Origin: Planctomycetales bacterium
GTDB taxonomy: Bacteria > Planctomycetota > Planctomycetia > Planctomycetales > Planctomycetaceae
NCBI GenBank assembly: GCA_028285345.1
Contig: JANQPT010000044.1
Location: 682,001-746,000 of the forward strand
Length of the DNA: 64,000 nucleotides
Reading direction: 5' to 3'
Shown here: one piece after another, positions 29,030 through 39,322 of the stretch
Layout: every line of letters begins with the position of its first letter
Position numbering within the stretch: the first letter of the stretch is position 1
The notes under the pieces: model-generated
Databases searched by the model: none
What the model was told of the DNA's origin: nothing
Seen by the model: only the letters and a program-made list of their open reading frames with translations
Translations under genes and position numbers: made by a program

Positions 29030-29699
29030 TTTTGATTCTCGTCGTCACCTGGAAATCTGAAATTTGGGCCCTGCATGCGGCGAAAACACCTTGCGAAAAC
29101 AGCAAAATCATCGCAGGGCCCGTTTCACCGGCTGAGTCTTCGAAACTATCTTAAACAGGATACATTGGCAATCGTCCGGTAACGCCAAGCGCTCGTGGAC
29201 AAATGCTTAAGGGTCGACGCCAGGCATGGGTCAATGAATGGCCGATCTGTGGGCAATCTGTTTGGCCATGCTTGAATCGCGATGGTCGCGCAACAGCATG
29301 TCTGACCTATGGCGAACAGCGATGCATCGACCGATCACACGGCCCTTTTTGAGGACGCAGCGGGGATTGTACAGGTCATTCCAGAGTGCGTCGCACGCGA
29401 CCGCAAGCGGTCGGCTTGGTTTCTTCGAGGATTGTGTCGGCGACAAATCCTCACGAAAACGCGGCGGCGGATGATTCGTGTGAAATCGTGCGATTCGTGG
29501 CGAACACTTTGTTGGTTTTGATTGCGGCGACGCTGCGCTGGGTCAAATTGCATGATCCGCGTTTCATTTCAAGCACTTCGCTTGTGAGCGGTCACTGCAG
29601 GCAATGGTCCGGCACCAGCGGGACCGGCTAGGCTGAACGAGCCCGCTCATCGTTCGCGATTCCGCAGCGGAGTGCGGCCATCGAAGCGGCGGAAATACG
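29030..29699. repeat. Repeat-bearing intergenic region
   Basis: 670 nt with no credible gene. It contains a CAATCGTCCGG word (about 29168), a copy of the CACGAATCGCACGAAT element at 29473-29540 in reverse orientation to the one at 25.4 kb, and a GGTCCGGCACC..GGGACCGGC palindrome at about 29609-29630. Confidence 0.6.
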
Positions 29700-31610
29700 T
29701 TACTCATTTACACCCAAGGCCTTGTCAATCTCCTCAATGAGCGCTTGTTCGTAGATTCGACCTAATTTCGACAGTAATTCATCGCGTGTGACGTCTTTGT
29801 CCAGGGGCCAGGCGATGTCCAGCTTAGCGGCGATGCGTTGGTATTTCTCCTGCCAATGCTGCATTGCCTTCTGCCGAGCTTCAGGATCGTTGGGTACGTC
29901 CCCGCTGTTGAACGACACGGTTCCGTCACGTTTGATGACAATGTAGGTCGGAAAACCTCTGCATCCGTAACGGTGAGCGGTTTCTCCCGCATCGCGGAAC
30001 GGCCCTTCGTCCACAGCGGAGACCAAGGTGAATTCATGCTGCTCGGCCACCCGACGCACTTCGTCGATGTCAGGACCAGCGGTGTGAATTGCCAGAAAGC
30101 TGACGTCCTGATCACGATACTTCTTTTTCAGGCGATTCATGGTCGGGATCCCGGCAAGACAAGGCCTGCACCACTTTCCCCAGAAATCGATCACCAACAC
30201 TTGTCCGCCGTAGTCCGACACTTTTCGCTCCCGCCCGTCCGTCCAGCCGGCAACTTTCCAATCCGGGGCGGGCGCGCCTGCCTTGACGGCCGGCTTTGGC
30301 GGAAGTGCAGTTTTTGTTCTCCCGCTGACGGAATCCAAAATCGCCACGCCGTCGGGAAACGGCAGGGCAAACATCTCGTCGGACATCTCGCGGTTAGCTT
30401 CGATCCTCTCGACCGTCCACTGCGTACTCGTTCCCACGACCATCGGCACTTGTTGCGATTTGCCTTTCATCCATTCAATCGGTGATTGAAACGGTTCCTT
30501 CCAATTCGGGTCTGTGATGTATTCCTCGATCGTCCCTTCAATCGGGTAATATCCCGCGCCGTCAATCTTCCGTACCGACGACACGGTGGCCGTTCGTATC
30601 AGTCCGCCCTGAGAGCGACGTTCGCCGAGCGCCAAGCCGCCGCGAACCTCGATCCGCCGAGGCAGGCAGCCATGCAGTGGATCAATCCATGTTTTGGCGA
30701 TCCGCATCTGCTGCAATTCTTCTCCGCTGTCGCTCTTCAATCCCGTATTGACGAACCGAACGCTGCGCACAACGATCGTCGCAACATCGCCGAGCTTTTC
30801 TTCGCCAACCACAGTGATTTGATCGATCGGATCAGCAAAAAATGAATCGATGGGGTGGCGTTTTGCTGTGTTCTGATCGTCCATGTCGTCACAAAGCGGT
30901 GGGAACCAGAAAACACGCCGGTTTTCATAATCCTTGGAGCTGCTCACAATCGCAACCGTTTCACCTTTTCCCTGGTATCCTGCCCAGATGCGTAAAGGCG
31001 GCTTCGACGAAGGCAGGAAAGAATAGATCGTATAGTCCTTGTAGGTGCTGGCAAGTGATTCCGGCGTCACGTCGTTATCGGAGAACCTCCATAAGCTAGG
31101 ATCAACGATGCCTCGCGGGCTGCGCGACTGGATCCGAACGCGGTCAGTCCAGAAGTCCTGATGATAGTGCTTGGGGACAGGTTGTTTGTCAGCAGCGTTG
31201 CGAAAATGCTGAGCATTTTTCAAATGAGCTGCCTTTTCCTCGTCGGAAAGACCAGGATCCGCTCCAGATTTCTCGTAATGATTCGCGAAGCTTAGGAGAG
31301 AATGCTCCGTGACTTTCTCAACGCGATGCTCGACCACGCGCAGTGTCTGGAACTTCGCCCGATTCCTCAGATAGCCCTCGATGAGCTCTCTGGCACGATT
31401 CGGATTCCCGTCCTTCTCCTCGCGGTTTGCAGCGATTTCGTCACTGTCGGCCGCTTTCGGAGCGGAGCGTACACTTTCATCTTCTGATGACGTTTCGTCT
31501 TGATCAACGACAGACACCGCATTTTTTGAGCAACCCCCGCTTGCGAGAATCGCCATTGCCAACGCTGCAGCCGATATCGGCCAAAACCCAACAGGTCGAT
31601 TTGTCAACAC
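29700..31610 (-). CDS. Lipoprotein with C-terminal TlpA/thioredoxin-like domain
   Basis: 636 residues. Signal peptide and lipobox SGGC (Cys about 27), an acidic linker, a middle domain of about 350 residues with outer-membrane-lipoprotein-like strands (RIWAGYQGKGETVAIVSSSKD...GYYPIEGTIEEYITD), then a thioredoxin fold from about 460. WCRPC places the redox pair at C481/C484, with cis-Pro P554 (GFPTY). An additional C549-region Cys (YGCRGFP) is present. TlpA-type proteins reduce or exchange disulfides outside the cytoplasm; the N-terminal domain suggests a dedicated client. GTG start with AAGGAA seven bases upstream. Not in an operon. Confidence 0.83.
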   Translation of the reverse strand: MLTNRPVGFWPISAAALAMAILASGGCSKNAVSVVDQDETSSEDESVRSAPKAADSDEIAANREEKDGNPNRARELIEGYLRNRAKFQTLRVVEHRVEKVTEHSLLSFANHYEKSGADPGLSDEEKAAHLKNAQHFRNAADKQPVPKHYHQDFWTDRVRIQSRSPRGIVDPSLWRFSDNDVTPESLASTYKDYTIYSFLPSSKPPLRIWAGYQGKGETVAIVSSSKDYENRRVFWFPPLCDDMDDQNTAKRHPIDSFFADPIDQITVVGEEKLGDVATIVVRSVRFVNTGLKSDSGEELQQMRIAKTWIDPLHGCLPRRIEVRGGLALGERRSQGGLIRTATVSSVRKIDGAGYYPIEGTIEEYITDPNWKEPFQSPIEWMKGKSQQVPMVVGTSTQWTVERIEANREMSDEMFALPFPDGVAILDSVSGRTKTALPPKPAVKAGAPAPDWKVAGWTDGRERKVSDYGGQVLVIDFWGKWCRPCLAGIPTMNRLKKKYRDQDVSFLAIHTAGPDIDEVRRVAEQHEFTLVSAVDEGPFRDAGETAHRYGCRGFPTYIVIKRDGTVSFNSGDVPNDPEARQKAMQHWQEKYQRIAAKLDIAWPLDKDVTRDELLSKLGRIYEQALIEEIDKALGVNE

Positions 31611-31960
31611 GATAGAATTCCTTAGCTGAACGAACGCCGTCAGAGCCCGCTTGACTCATAGATTCCGTCACGCTCGAGTTTTGTTTGACAATCTGGAATT
31701 CTTTCAAGTCGTTAGTTCAGACTGTCCCGACAGTCGTGAACCAACGCCGCTCTTCGCCAAAGACGGTTTCGCAAGTCGATCGATGAATGCCTCAGTGCCG
31801 AACGAGCCGGCCGATCCATCGCTTCGGCTGATGAGAATCTACGGGACCGTTTTATCCGTCGACGCCACCGGCAATCGTCCGGCACGTTTGCTCACTCGTC
31901 GGCCCGTGAACATATCACTCAGCAGCGATCATACGATCAGCTTCTTGATGCAAACGATAG
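31611..31960. other. Intergenic region
   Basis: 350 nt between two minus-strand genes. Contains GGCAATCGTCCGGCAC at about 31870, a fragment of the GTAGG/CCGGC repeat family, and nothing else recognisable. Confidence 0.4.
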
Positions 31961-32947
31961 CTAGTGTTCCGGAATGACTTCCGCATCGTGCGCATCGTCC
32001 GCTGCGATTTCCTCGGTCTCGAACTCCAGCGTCGTGTGCTCGATCCCGAAGTCGCGCGCGAGCAGCTCTTTAATCTGGGACTTGATCGCCTCCATGTCGG
32101 AAAACTTCGCTTGGGCGATCACGACGTGGGCTTCGAGCGACCGATGTTGTTCGTCGAGTTCCCAGGCGTGGAGGTGGTGTAATTCCTGGACGCCGTCGAT
32201 TGACTCGACGCGGGCGATGAGTTGGTCCAGGTCGAGGCCTTCCGGCGTCCCCTCCATCAGGACTTTGATCGCCGCCGGCAGCATGCGGTAGACCTGCCAC
32301 AGTACGTACCCGGAGATCATCAGCGTGAGGGCGGCGTCGACCCAGACCCAGTTAAAGAAGATGACCGCCAGTCCGCCGATGAGTACGGCTAGCGAGCCGA
32401 GCGCGTCGACCAGATTGTGGATGAACGCGGCTCTGACGTTCAGCGAGCCTTGCCGCATGTCCCACAGCAGGAAAACCGTTCCCAAGTCCAACACGAGTGC
32501 CAGCAATGCCGCGGTCGCCATTAGCCAGCCGATGATGTGTTCCGGCTCGAACAGCCGCATGATGCCTTCGTAGGCCAGGAACAGGCTGACCACGGCGAGC
32601 AGCGTCAGATTGATCAGGGCGCCGATCATCTCCGCCCGGCGATAGCCGAACGTGTATCGCTGGTTCGCCCGGTTTCGCGAAACACGCCGCGCGATATAGG
32701 CGATCAGCAGTGCGTTCGCGTCATTGAAATTATGGGCCGCATCGGAGAGCAGCGAGACGCTGCCGGAGATGATGCCCGCGACGACCTGGCCGATTGTGAG
32801 CAGTTCATTCAGCAGGACCGCCCAGAACAATCGGACATCGCTGACGCTCTTGAGGTCGCCATGTTCATGAGCAGCGTGTGAATGATCCGACGCATGGTCC
32901 CCGCTCTGCTGCTCGCCATCGTGTTCGCGATCCGATTCGCTGGACAT
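31961..32947 (-). CDS. Cation diffusion facilitator (zinc/divalent metal exporter)
   Basis: 328 residues, six predicted membrane spans and a C-terminal cytoplasmic domain. The N-terminus is His/Asp-rich ([15 protein letters not shown]) as in ZitB/CzcD-type exporters. Transport-site motifs: [12 protein letters not shown] in span 2 and HNLVDALGS in span 5, matching the DxxxH/HxxxD layout. The C-terminal domain ([25 protein letters not shown]) has the His residues that bind metal in CDF dimers. It starts seven nt after the AsmA-like stop, so translation is probably coupled. Zinc is the likeliest substrate by motif; not proven. Confidence 0.92.
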   Translation of the reverse strand: MSSESDREHDGEQQSGDHASDHSHAAHEHGDLKSVSDVRLFWAVLLNELLTIGQVVAGIISGSVSLLSDAAHNFNDANALLIAYIARRVSRNRANQRYTFGYRRAEMIGALINLTLLAVVSLFLAYEGIMRLFEPEHIIGWLMATAALLALVLDLGTVFLLWDMRQGSLNVRAAFIHNLVDALGSLAVLIGGLAVIFFNWVWVDAALTLMISGYVLWQVYRMLPAAIKVLMEGTPEGLDLDQLIARVESIDGVQELHHLHAWELDEQHRSLEAHVVIAQAKFSDMEAIKSQIKELLARDFGIEHTTLEFETEEIAADDAHDAEVIPEH

Positions 32948-32954
32948 GCAGTGC

Positions 32955-35900
32955 CTATTTCTTCCGGAACAACCGCTGCAGTTGATTCTGCACTTCGCCT
33001 TCCAGCAGTTGCGTGCCGGCGGCGGTGCCGATCTGGCGGGCGAGGGCTTCGAACACGTTGCGGTCGACCTTCGGGCGGGTCAGCGTGCCGGTGATCGGGA
33101 TTTGCACGACTTGCCCTTTCAGCGCTGAGAGGTAGCGGTCGTTCTTGAGCCAGGCGTCTTGGACGGGAACTTCTGCGATCAGTGCGATTGTTTCGTCCAG
33201 GCCGACCGAGCCGCGCGTGCGGATGACGACGTCGCGGACGCGAATCTCCAGGCTGTCGTGATGCACGCGGCCGTTCGCCATGCGAAAGTCGACCGTTTGC
33301 TCATTGATCTTCATCCAGGCTTCGTCGCGGTTGATGATACTGCTGCTCGATTTGCGGTTGATAATCGCTTTGACTTGTTCGGCGACGTCAAGGAACTGCT
33401 CCGCAAGCGGACCGGGACGCACGTTTGCGGAATGAATCGCCAACTCGCCGGAGAGCTGTGATGCCTGCCAATCTTCAATCGGCACCTTGGCGGAGTTCAT
33501 CGCCACCGACAACCGTCCGTCAACGAGTGTCGCGTCCGCCAGCATGGGAGTCATGTACTTAAGCCAAGTGCCGCACATTTCTTGCGAGAGTTGGACGTTT
33601 TCCACCACGGGGCCGGCCGGCAATACGAATAGCATCGGCTCTTGCATCAACAGCACGCGCGGCGCCGCTGTGAGGCGTCCGCCGCTGACCGGTATATTGA
33701 GTTTCGCCACCCGCACCACGCCGCCGCCCAGATTGGCGGTCACTTCCGCCCGCCCGGCGTGCAGTCCGTAAATGTCGGCAGCATCCCAACCGAGTTGCAA
33801 CTGCCCGGTCAGCTGATCCAGGAGTGAAAACGCGCCTGTGGTATCGCCAGACGCGGCTGCCAGCGGACCGCGGACGGAAAACTGATGTTTTCGCATCCCC
33901 GTTAAGTGGATCCCGTCGCCGATGACTGTTCGGTGTTCCGCCAACAGTCCTTCCCAGTCGCATTCAATCGACCCGGCCGCCTGCATCGCCATTTGGGTGG
34001 AGAGCTCGTTGATCCTCCCCTGCCCCAGCATTTTCCACTGATTGCCGTCGGCTTGCACGCCGTCAATTCGGACACTGTCAGCGGCTGGATCGTACGTCAT
34101 GTCGGACGTCACGACGAGCCGCGGCTCGTGCCACAACGGAGGAGTCTCGCTGCGGCTGCTGATCAACGTGGCCCCGGGACCGGGTGGTGCTGCACCGGGC
34201 GCCCGGTCATACAGTACGAATTGATCGACGATAATTTGACCCTGCGCGCGGCTGGTTCCGCCGTTTTGCGTCAGCAACATCCGGCCCGTGACCGTGCCGC
34301 CGGCCAGCGGTTCGGACAGAGTGCTGAGATCGGCCATGGTCAGCATTCGTTCCAATTGGCCGTTGAATTCCACGTCGGCTGAAAGACGGGGCGAATCGGC
34401 GCCGAAATTACAGTCGACGTTCTTGGCCCGTACATTTACCGCTGTCGTTGCCAGCGACGTTGCCGAGGATGTCAATTGAGCGCGCTCCAAATCATAGTTC
34501 CCCTCCGCGATGATTCTCACACGCGGCTCGTTGAATCGAAACTCGCCGGATTGTAGGGAAAGCTGCTCGACGTCGACCCGCGTCTCGCGAAAGCCGATTT
34601 TCTCCGGCGAGAGATCGAGTTGCGCCGCGATCTTCGCATTGCCTTCGATCTGTGGTGAATCGGGCGGCAGCAACGATTTCCACTGCGCTGCCAGTCCCGA
34701 CAATTCGCCGTCAAAATTGACCGTGAGCGGGATCGATTTCTTCTCGTCGTTCCACTGGGCGGGTCCGTTCAGACTCATGTCGAGTTGATAGCCGGTCGTC
34801 GTGACTTGTAGCGATGCTTCATCGATTTTTTTGAGTTGTCCGTCCTGCATGTCAGCAGACGTATGGCAGAGAAGATTGAGTCGCGGCTCATTCAAGGTGA
34901 TGCCCTGAAGTCCGGCGACATGCAGCCCGTTGACATTCACCTGACCGTCGGCAGTGAAGCGATCACCTGTGCGGCTGACGTCGACGATGGCTCCCAATGT
35001 CCCGTGCAGTTCGATCGAACCTAAATCGACAAACCGTCCCGCTTCCGCGGCCAACCGGTCGAGGTCGCACTTGCAATGCACGGTTGCTTTTCCCGGACTG
35101 CCCACCAGCGATGCGGTGAGAAAGTCCGACTCGCATTTCACACGCACAGCGGCAGCACCTGAGGGGTTGGGAACCACCGAAAAATTGAGCCGAATCGGCT
35201 CGTCCCAGCTGACGACCTCTCCGGCGTGATCCGCCGTCAATTTCGATGCCGAAACGTCGCCGCTCCAACCGCGCCGCCCTTGCTGCTCGCGGCTGGTGAA
35301 ATTCCAATTGATCGTGCCGGACGTGATCTTTGTTCCCTCGCGGATGTGCAGCGTTTCCGGCAGTACAGCCGCCAGCTTCGCCAGGTCCAGTCGGCCCTGC
35401 AATTGCAGGTCGTCGGCCGCAAGTTGGGTGAGTGTTGATGTGCCGATTTCAGCGAAATTCAATTCTTGAAGGTTCGTTCGCCCTGCCAAACGGACTTGCG
35501 CGAGGTCGGAGTCGACGTCGAATTTCTTCACGTCGACGACGGGGCCCGCAATGGTCGTCTCCACGGCGCAGCGCAGATAGTCCGCGCGTAATTGCTCAGT
35601 CGATTCCGACGCAACAGAGACGAGCTCCAGAGCTCCGGTTTGCAGGTCGCCCGCGAGTTTGTATTCCGCCGTCTCGCCGGCCGTATTCCAAGAGATGTCA
35701 AAATCGCTCGTTAAGTCCGCTGCGACGTGCTCCGTCAGCGAAATCCGGTCCAAGAGCGGCCGTAGCGATTGCAGAGGAAGTTGCGCTGTCTCCAACTGCA
35801 ACTCGCCGATGCCTGCCGCCGGGGAATCCAACTCCGCCGGCGGAGTCCATAGCAACTGAGTCTCAAAGTTGCCGGATCCGGTGCGCGCGGCGGCGGCAAT

Positions 35901-36470
35901 CTCGAACGGGACGCCCTGTTCGTTCGGTTTGTGCACCGATAGCCGCAAATCGTCAAACGTTGCGGACGAACCGTCCTGGTCCGACGATAGCTTGAGTGTC
36001 CCACTGGAGATGTCGAGTGCAACGCCGGGCCAGATCGTCGAGGTGGGATCGGCGAAGGGAGCTGCGACGTCTTCCAAATTGCTGCCGTCGGTGCGAAAAC
36101 GTGCATCGATAACCGCACCGCTCAATTTGATCGGATGAACGCCGTCGGAATTGAGCAGCAATTGCAGCAGCGTTTCGCCGGTGGTGATGTCATCGACTTG
36201 CAGAAACTTGTTCTGCTGCAAGTCCTCAAAGGTGACATTGCGCAGCACGGCAGGCGACGTCCAACTCAGCGATGCGGAGCCAACGTGCATGCCTGCGGGA
36301 TACTGCGGGAGGACCGCTGGCAGAATCCGCTGCTTCAAGGACGTTCCCGCAATGATTGCCGGCGCAAACCAGATCAATGCGGCCAACAATCCGGCAAAAA
36401 TCAGCCATTTCCTGCGCCGGCGCGGTTTCTCGGTCGTCGTTTCCGCAGTTGCGGATTGTTCATCGGCCAT
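32955..36470 (-). CDS. AsmA-like envelope protein
   Basis: 1171 residues. Basic N-terminus (TEKPRRRRK), one membrane span at about 24-45, then a very long beta-rich periplasmic region. Repeated short segments of the type 'F..L.G.....G.....G.l.....a..' and the C-terminal block [37 protein letters not shown]...[18 protein letters not shown] are typical of AsmA/TamB-like bridges thought to move phospholipid between membranes. ATG 36470 (MADEQSA) is preferred over the open frame start at 36503. Sits between M48 protease and CDF genes in one direction. Confidence 0.85.
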   Translation of the reverse strand: MADEQSATAETTTEKPRRRRKWLIFAGLLAALIWFAPAIIAGTSLKQRILPAVLPQYPAGMHVGSASLSWTSPAVLRNVTFEDLQQNKFLQVDDITTGETLLQLLLNSDGVHPIKLSGAVIDARFRTDGSNLEDVAAPFADPTSTIWPGVALDISSGTLKLSSDQDGSSATFDDLRLSVHKPNEQGVPFEIAAAARTGSGNFETQLLWTPPAELDSPAAGIGELQLETAQLPLQSLRPLLDRISLTEHVAADLTSDFDISWNTAGETAEYKLAGDLQTGALELVSVASESTEQLRADYLRCAVETTIAGPVVDVKKFDVDSDLAQVRLAGRTNLQELNFAEIGTSTLTQLAADDLQLQGRLDLAKLAAVLPETLHIREGTKITSGTINWNFTSREQQGRRGWSGDVSASKLTADHAGEVVSWDEPIRLNFSVVPNPSGAAAVRVKCESDFLTASLVGSPGKATVHCKCDLDRLAAEAGRFVDLGSIELHGTLGAIVDVSRTGDRFTADGQVNVNGLHVAGLQGITLNEPRLNLLCHTSADMQDGQLKKIDEASLQVTTTGYQLDMSLNGPAQWNDEKKSIPLTVNFDGELSGLAAQWKSLLPPDSPQIEGNAKIAAQLDLSPEKIGFRETRVDVEQLSLQSGEFRFNEPRVRIIAEGNYDLERAQLTSSATSLATTAVNVRAKNVDCNFGADSPRLSADVEFNGQLERMLTMADLSTLSEPLAGGTVTGRMLLTQNGGTSRAQGQIIVDQFVLYDRAPGAAPPGPGATLISSRSETPPLWHEPRLVVTSDMTYDPAADSVRIDGVQADGNQWKMLGQGRINELSTQMAMQAAGSIECDWEGLLAEHRTVIGDGIHLTGMRKHQFSVRGPLAAASGDTTGAFSLLDQLTGQLQLGWDAADIYGLHAGRAEVTANLGGGVVRVAKLNIPVSGGRLTAAPRVLLMQEPMLFVLPAGPVVENVQLSQEMCGTWLKYMTPMLADATLVDGRLSVAMNSAKVPIEDWQASQLSGELAIHSANVRPGPLAEQFLDVAEQVKAIINRKSSSSIINRDEAWMKINEQTVDFRMANGRVHHDSLEIRVRDVVIRTRGSVGLDETIALIAEVPVQDAWLKNDRYLSALKGQVVQIPITGTLTRPKVDRNVFEALARQIGTAAGTQLLEGEVQNQLQRLFRKK

Positions 36471-36541
36471 CGTCGGGTCCCATTCCAGCAACAAAACAAC
36501 CAAGCCGACGGCTGTGCCGTCGTGCGCCGCGATCAGCCCTG

Positions 36542-37438
36542 CTAACGAGCCGCGCCGGAGGTCGATCCGGACGCCTGTTGAACCGAGCCGCGAAATCCGG
36601 AGAGATCCACCATTTCACCCAACGAGTACTTCGTCGGGGCGGCCTCATACTTAGCCAGCGCTTCGGGCAATTGTTCGCGCAGAGCGGCGGCGCGCGTCGC
36701 GTCCGAGGGGTGTGTCGACAAGAATTCCGGTGTTTGCTCCCCCGTCTTGGCCGAAGCGAAACGTTCCCAAAACGTCGGCGCTTCGCTCGGGTCATATCCC
36801 GCCGCAGCCATCAGCTTGATTCCCATCGCGTCCGCTTCAGACTCGTGCGCGCGGCTGTAAGGAAGCAGTACTCCGTATTGGGCTCCGACTCCGTACGCGT
36901 TCATGAGCAGCTTCCTTTGTTCATCCTTTGTATCCTGCGTGACGGCATCGAGGAGAAACTCTCCGCCCTTCACCAGATAAGACTGGCTCATCCGTTCGCC
37001 GCCGTGCCGAGCTAAAGCGTGTGCGATTTCGTGCGACATCACAACCGCCAGACCCGCTTCGTTTTGACAGATTGGGAGAATCCCTTCGTAGACGGCCACT
37101 TTGCCGCCCGGTAGTGCAAAGGCGTTCATCTGTTCCGATTCGATCAGACGGAATTCCCACTGATAATCAGAACGTCCCGCCACTGCTGCGATGCGCTCGC
37201 CGACACGTTGTACTAATTCGCGGTTATGCTGATTCCGCGACGGCGTTTCGGCGGCCATCAGTTCTTCATAGGCGGAAACACCCATGGAAATTTCCCATTG
37301 CTCGGGCATCACGAGTTGCCTGCGGCCCGTTTCCGGCACGGTCCGGCAGCCTGACCAGATGCCGACGCAGGTCAGTACAATCACCAGACCCCACAGGCTG
37401 CTTTCTCGATAGATCCGTTTTGGCGGTACTGTGTTCAC
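36542..37438 (-). CDS. M48 family metallopeptidase, lipoprotein
   Basis: 298 residues. Lipobox WSGC with Cys31, then a BepA/LoiP-like protease: HEIAH at 136-140 binds zinc and holds the catalytic Glu137; the third ligand is the Glu of HESEAD about 65 residues on. The preceding FALPGGKVAVYEGIL and following STHPSDATRAAALREQLP are also family hallmarks. Predicted periplasmic quality-control protease on the outer or inner membrane. GTG start at 37438 with AAGGAAG seven bases upstream. First of the M48-AsmA-CDF run. Confidence 0.92.
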   Translation of the reverse strand: MNTVPPKRIYRESSLWGLVIVLTCVGIWSGCRTVPETGRRQLVMPEQWEISMGVSAYEELMAAETPSRNQHNRELVQRVGERIAAVAGRSDYQWEFRLIESEQMNAFALPGGKVAVYEGILPICQNEAGLAVVMSHEIAHALARHGGERMSQSYLVKGGEFLLDAVTQDTKDEQRKLLMNAYGVGAQYGVLLPYSRAHESEADAMGIKLMAAAGYDPSEAPTFWERFASAKTGEQTPEFLSTHPSDATRAAALREQLPEALAKYEAAPTKYSLGEMVDLSGFRGSVQQASGSTSGAAR

Positions 37439-37529
37439 TTCGGGGCTTCCTTTCCTCTGTGATGGGACGACGCTTCAATCGTCGTGTCCCGAATCGCGTA
37501 GTTTGCGCGCGGACGCTTGGCAAATGAGA

Positions 37530-38312
37530 TTATTGATCCGTCAAGATGTCGAGGATTTTCAGCACACCGTCGACCACTTTCTCTTCACGCGACGGCTGCT
37601 TGTTCGAGTTGTCGACACCCGACTTCTGTTCGGCCGAAGCGGGCTCGACGTGGTCGTCGTGTGCGTGGGGGAATTCCTCGTGGGGGCCGTGAAACACGCC
37701 CGACTCAGGAAACGGCTGCAGGATTGGCTGCTGTTCCGACTTTGACGCGAATTGTTCTCCCTGATGGTGCGGTTCCTCCGCGTGGTCGTGACGATGATCC
37801 AGGTCCATGTGATCCTGGTCCAGCGAATGGATATAGGGCTCCAACTTGTCATGCAGTTCTTCCGGCATCGCCGGATGCAGCGCGTCCATAATGTGGGCAG
37901 CGGCATATCCAGTATGGGTATCTTGGATGTATTCCCGGGCGTTGGCGGACAAGGCTACTGAGAAGAACGTCATCATGAGGCAGAAGATCAGTCCCTTCAC
38001 ACCGCCGAAAAGTGCGCCAAGGTGTTTGTCGTACTCCTCAAGCTTGAATTTGATGATGTATTCCTTGAGGGAACGGGCGATCAAATAGACGCCCAGCGCG
38101 ACCGCCAGATATAACACCAGCAGTGCCAGCACAAAATTCATCGGCGCGCTGTCGCCGAACCACGGCGCCAGTTGAGGGGCGAGGGGAAACGCCACGACAT
38201 ACCCCAAGACCAATGAAGCAATCGGGGCCAATTGCAGTGCCATGCCTTTGAAGCGTCCATGCACGATCGCAAGAATTAAGACGACCAGTACCACTCCGTC
38301 GAAAATTGCCAC
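37530..38312 (-). CDS. CvpA family membrane protein with His-rich C-terminal tail
   Basis: 260 residues. Four hydrophobic segments in the first 140 residues (VAIFDGVVLVVLILAIVHG; LQLAPIASLVLGYVVAFPLA; FVLALLVLYLAVALGVYLIA; GLIFCLMMTFFSVALSA) with the CvpA hallmark HGRFKGMALQL and LGALFGGVKGLI. The last 120 residues are a soluble tail with about twenty His and many Asp/Glu (DHMDLDHRHDHAEEPHHQGEQ; HGPHEEFPHAHDDHVEP). The GTG at 38312 has a perfect GGAGG at 38319-38323 six bases upstream and is preferred over an in-frame TTG at 38336. CvpA was first linked to colicin V export; its biochemical role is unclear. Confidence 0.88.
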   Translation of the reverse strand: MAIFDGVVLVVLILAIVHGRFKGMALQLAPIASLVLGYVVAFPLAPQLAPWFGDSAPMNFVLALLVLYLAVALGVYLIARSLKEYIIKFKLEEYDKHLGALFGGVKGLIFCLMMTFFSVALSANAREYIQDTHTGYAAAHIMDALHPAMPEELHDKLEPYIHSLDQDHMDLDHRHDHAEEPHHQGEQFASKSEQQPILQPFPESGVFHGPHEEFPHAHDDHVEPASAEQKSGVDNSNKQPSREEKVVDGVLKILDILTDQ

Positions 38313-38363
38313 TTGATGCCTCCACTGTTCTGTCAAATCAGTTTCAAGCCGGTCGTTCGCCTA

Positions 38364-39071
38364 CTACTGTTTACTTGGTCCCAGTTCATCGACACCGGCG
38401 GCGATTGGGACTGCCATTGTGGACTCGGCGCCGCTGTGAAACGCCAACGTATCGCCGACCGCTAGAACTCCCAGCAAAAGCAGGATTCCATAAGCGGCGG
38501 AGGTCCCTCCCGTATTTCCGGCAGTCAGTTTCAGCGCCGTCCCGAAGGACTTTTTCATCCGCCACTTGCCGCCGTCACGTTCGATGGCGTAAATCTCATC
38601 CAGGAACAGGTGCGACAAAAATCCCACAAAGATCGCACCCGCTTTGTAGACTCGCAAATGAGGGTCGAATCCATCACAAATCAGAAACGCCGCCAATCCG
38701 GCGATGAGCGCGGCGGGCAAGCTGTGAAACATGCCGCGATGCACGGTGCATTTCCTCAGCAATGATCCCATGCCGAACCGGATGGTCAAGTAGACTGCCG
38801 CTCCGGCGAGCGCCGTCTCTTCGTACGCGAGACCCAGCATCTCAAAACGCTCCACCATCAGCATGGGCACGATGGCTGCCGAGAATGCCAAGACTTCACG
38901 AATCGGTACGCTGTTATTGCTATCCAAATCGGGCAGCATGCCCGCCAAGCCGCACAACCCGCCCGCAAGAACGCAGCTGGCGGCAGGCAGATCGAGCAGC
39001 GTCCCGCCTGCAATCGCATAACCAGCGCCGCACAGCGTGCTTACGGTGACATGTGTGCGGAAGTTGGCCAT
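38364..39071 (-). CDS. YdjM/DUF457-like membrane-bound metal-dependent hydrolase
   Basis: 235 residues, four to five membrane segments. Metal-binding type motifs: LPDLDSNNS near 47, HRGMFHSLPAALIAG (HRG-hHS) near 112 and SHLFLDEIYAIE near 150, the standard order in the LexA-regulated YdjM/DUF457 family. Enzymatic activity of the family is unproven. ATG at 39071 has no clear ribosome site. First gene of the minus-strand block; 51 nt separate its stop from the CvpA start. Confidence 0.85.
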   Translation of the reverse strand: MANFRTHVTVSTLCGAGYAIAGGTLLDLPAASCVLAGGLCGLAGMLPDLDSNNSVPIREVLAFSAAIVPMLMVERFEMLGLAYEETALAGAAVYLTIRFGMGSLLRKCTVHRGMFHSLPAALIAGLAAFLICDGFDPHLRVYKAGAIFVGFLSHLFLDEIYAIERDGGKWRMKKSFGTALKLTAGNTGGTSAAYGILLLLGVLAVGDTLAFHSGAESTMAVPIAAGVDELGPSKQ

Positions 39072-39322
39072 TTTTTAAGGGTCGAGACTGCTGGACGGCA
39101 CAAGTTGCGAGACCGGCGCGCTCCATCGCCTCACCGGCCCCCAAAAATGGTGCACCCGTATATCCGTTCTTTCAAAACCGGTCAAGATGAGGCAGCGACG
39201 CCCGGCCGGCCCCCTGACCTGCGGAGCAGTTGCTGATATGATGGAAGCAGACGGCTTCCTCTGGGAGTCATTTGGTATTCACTAACCGCTGACCCGCATC
39301 GACCATACACCTTTGACGATCA

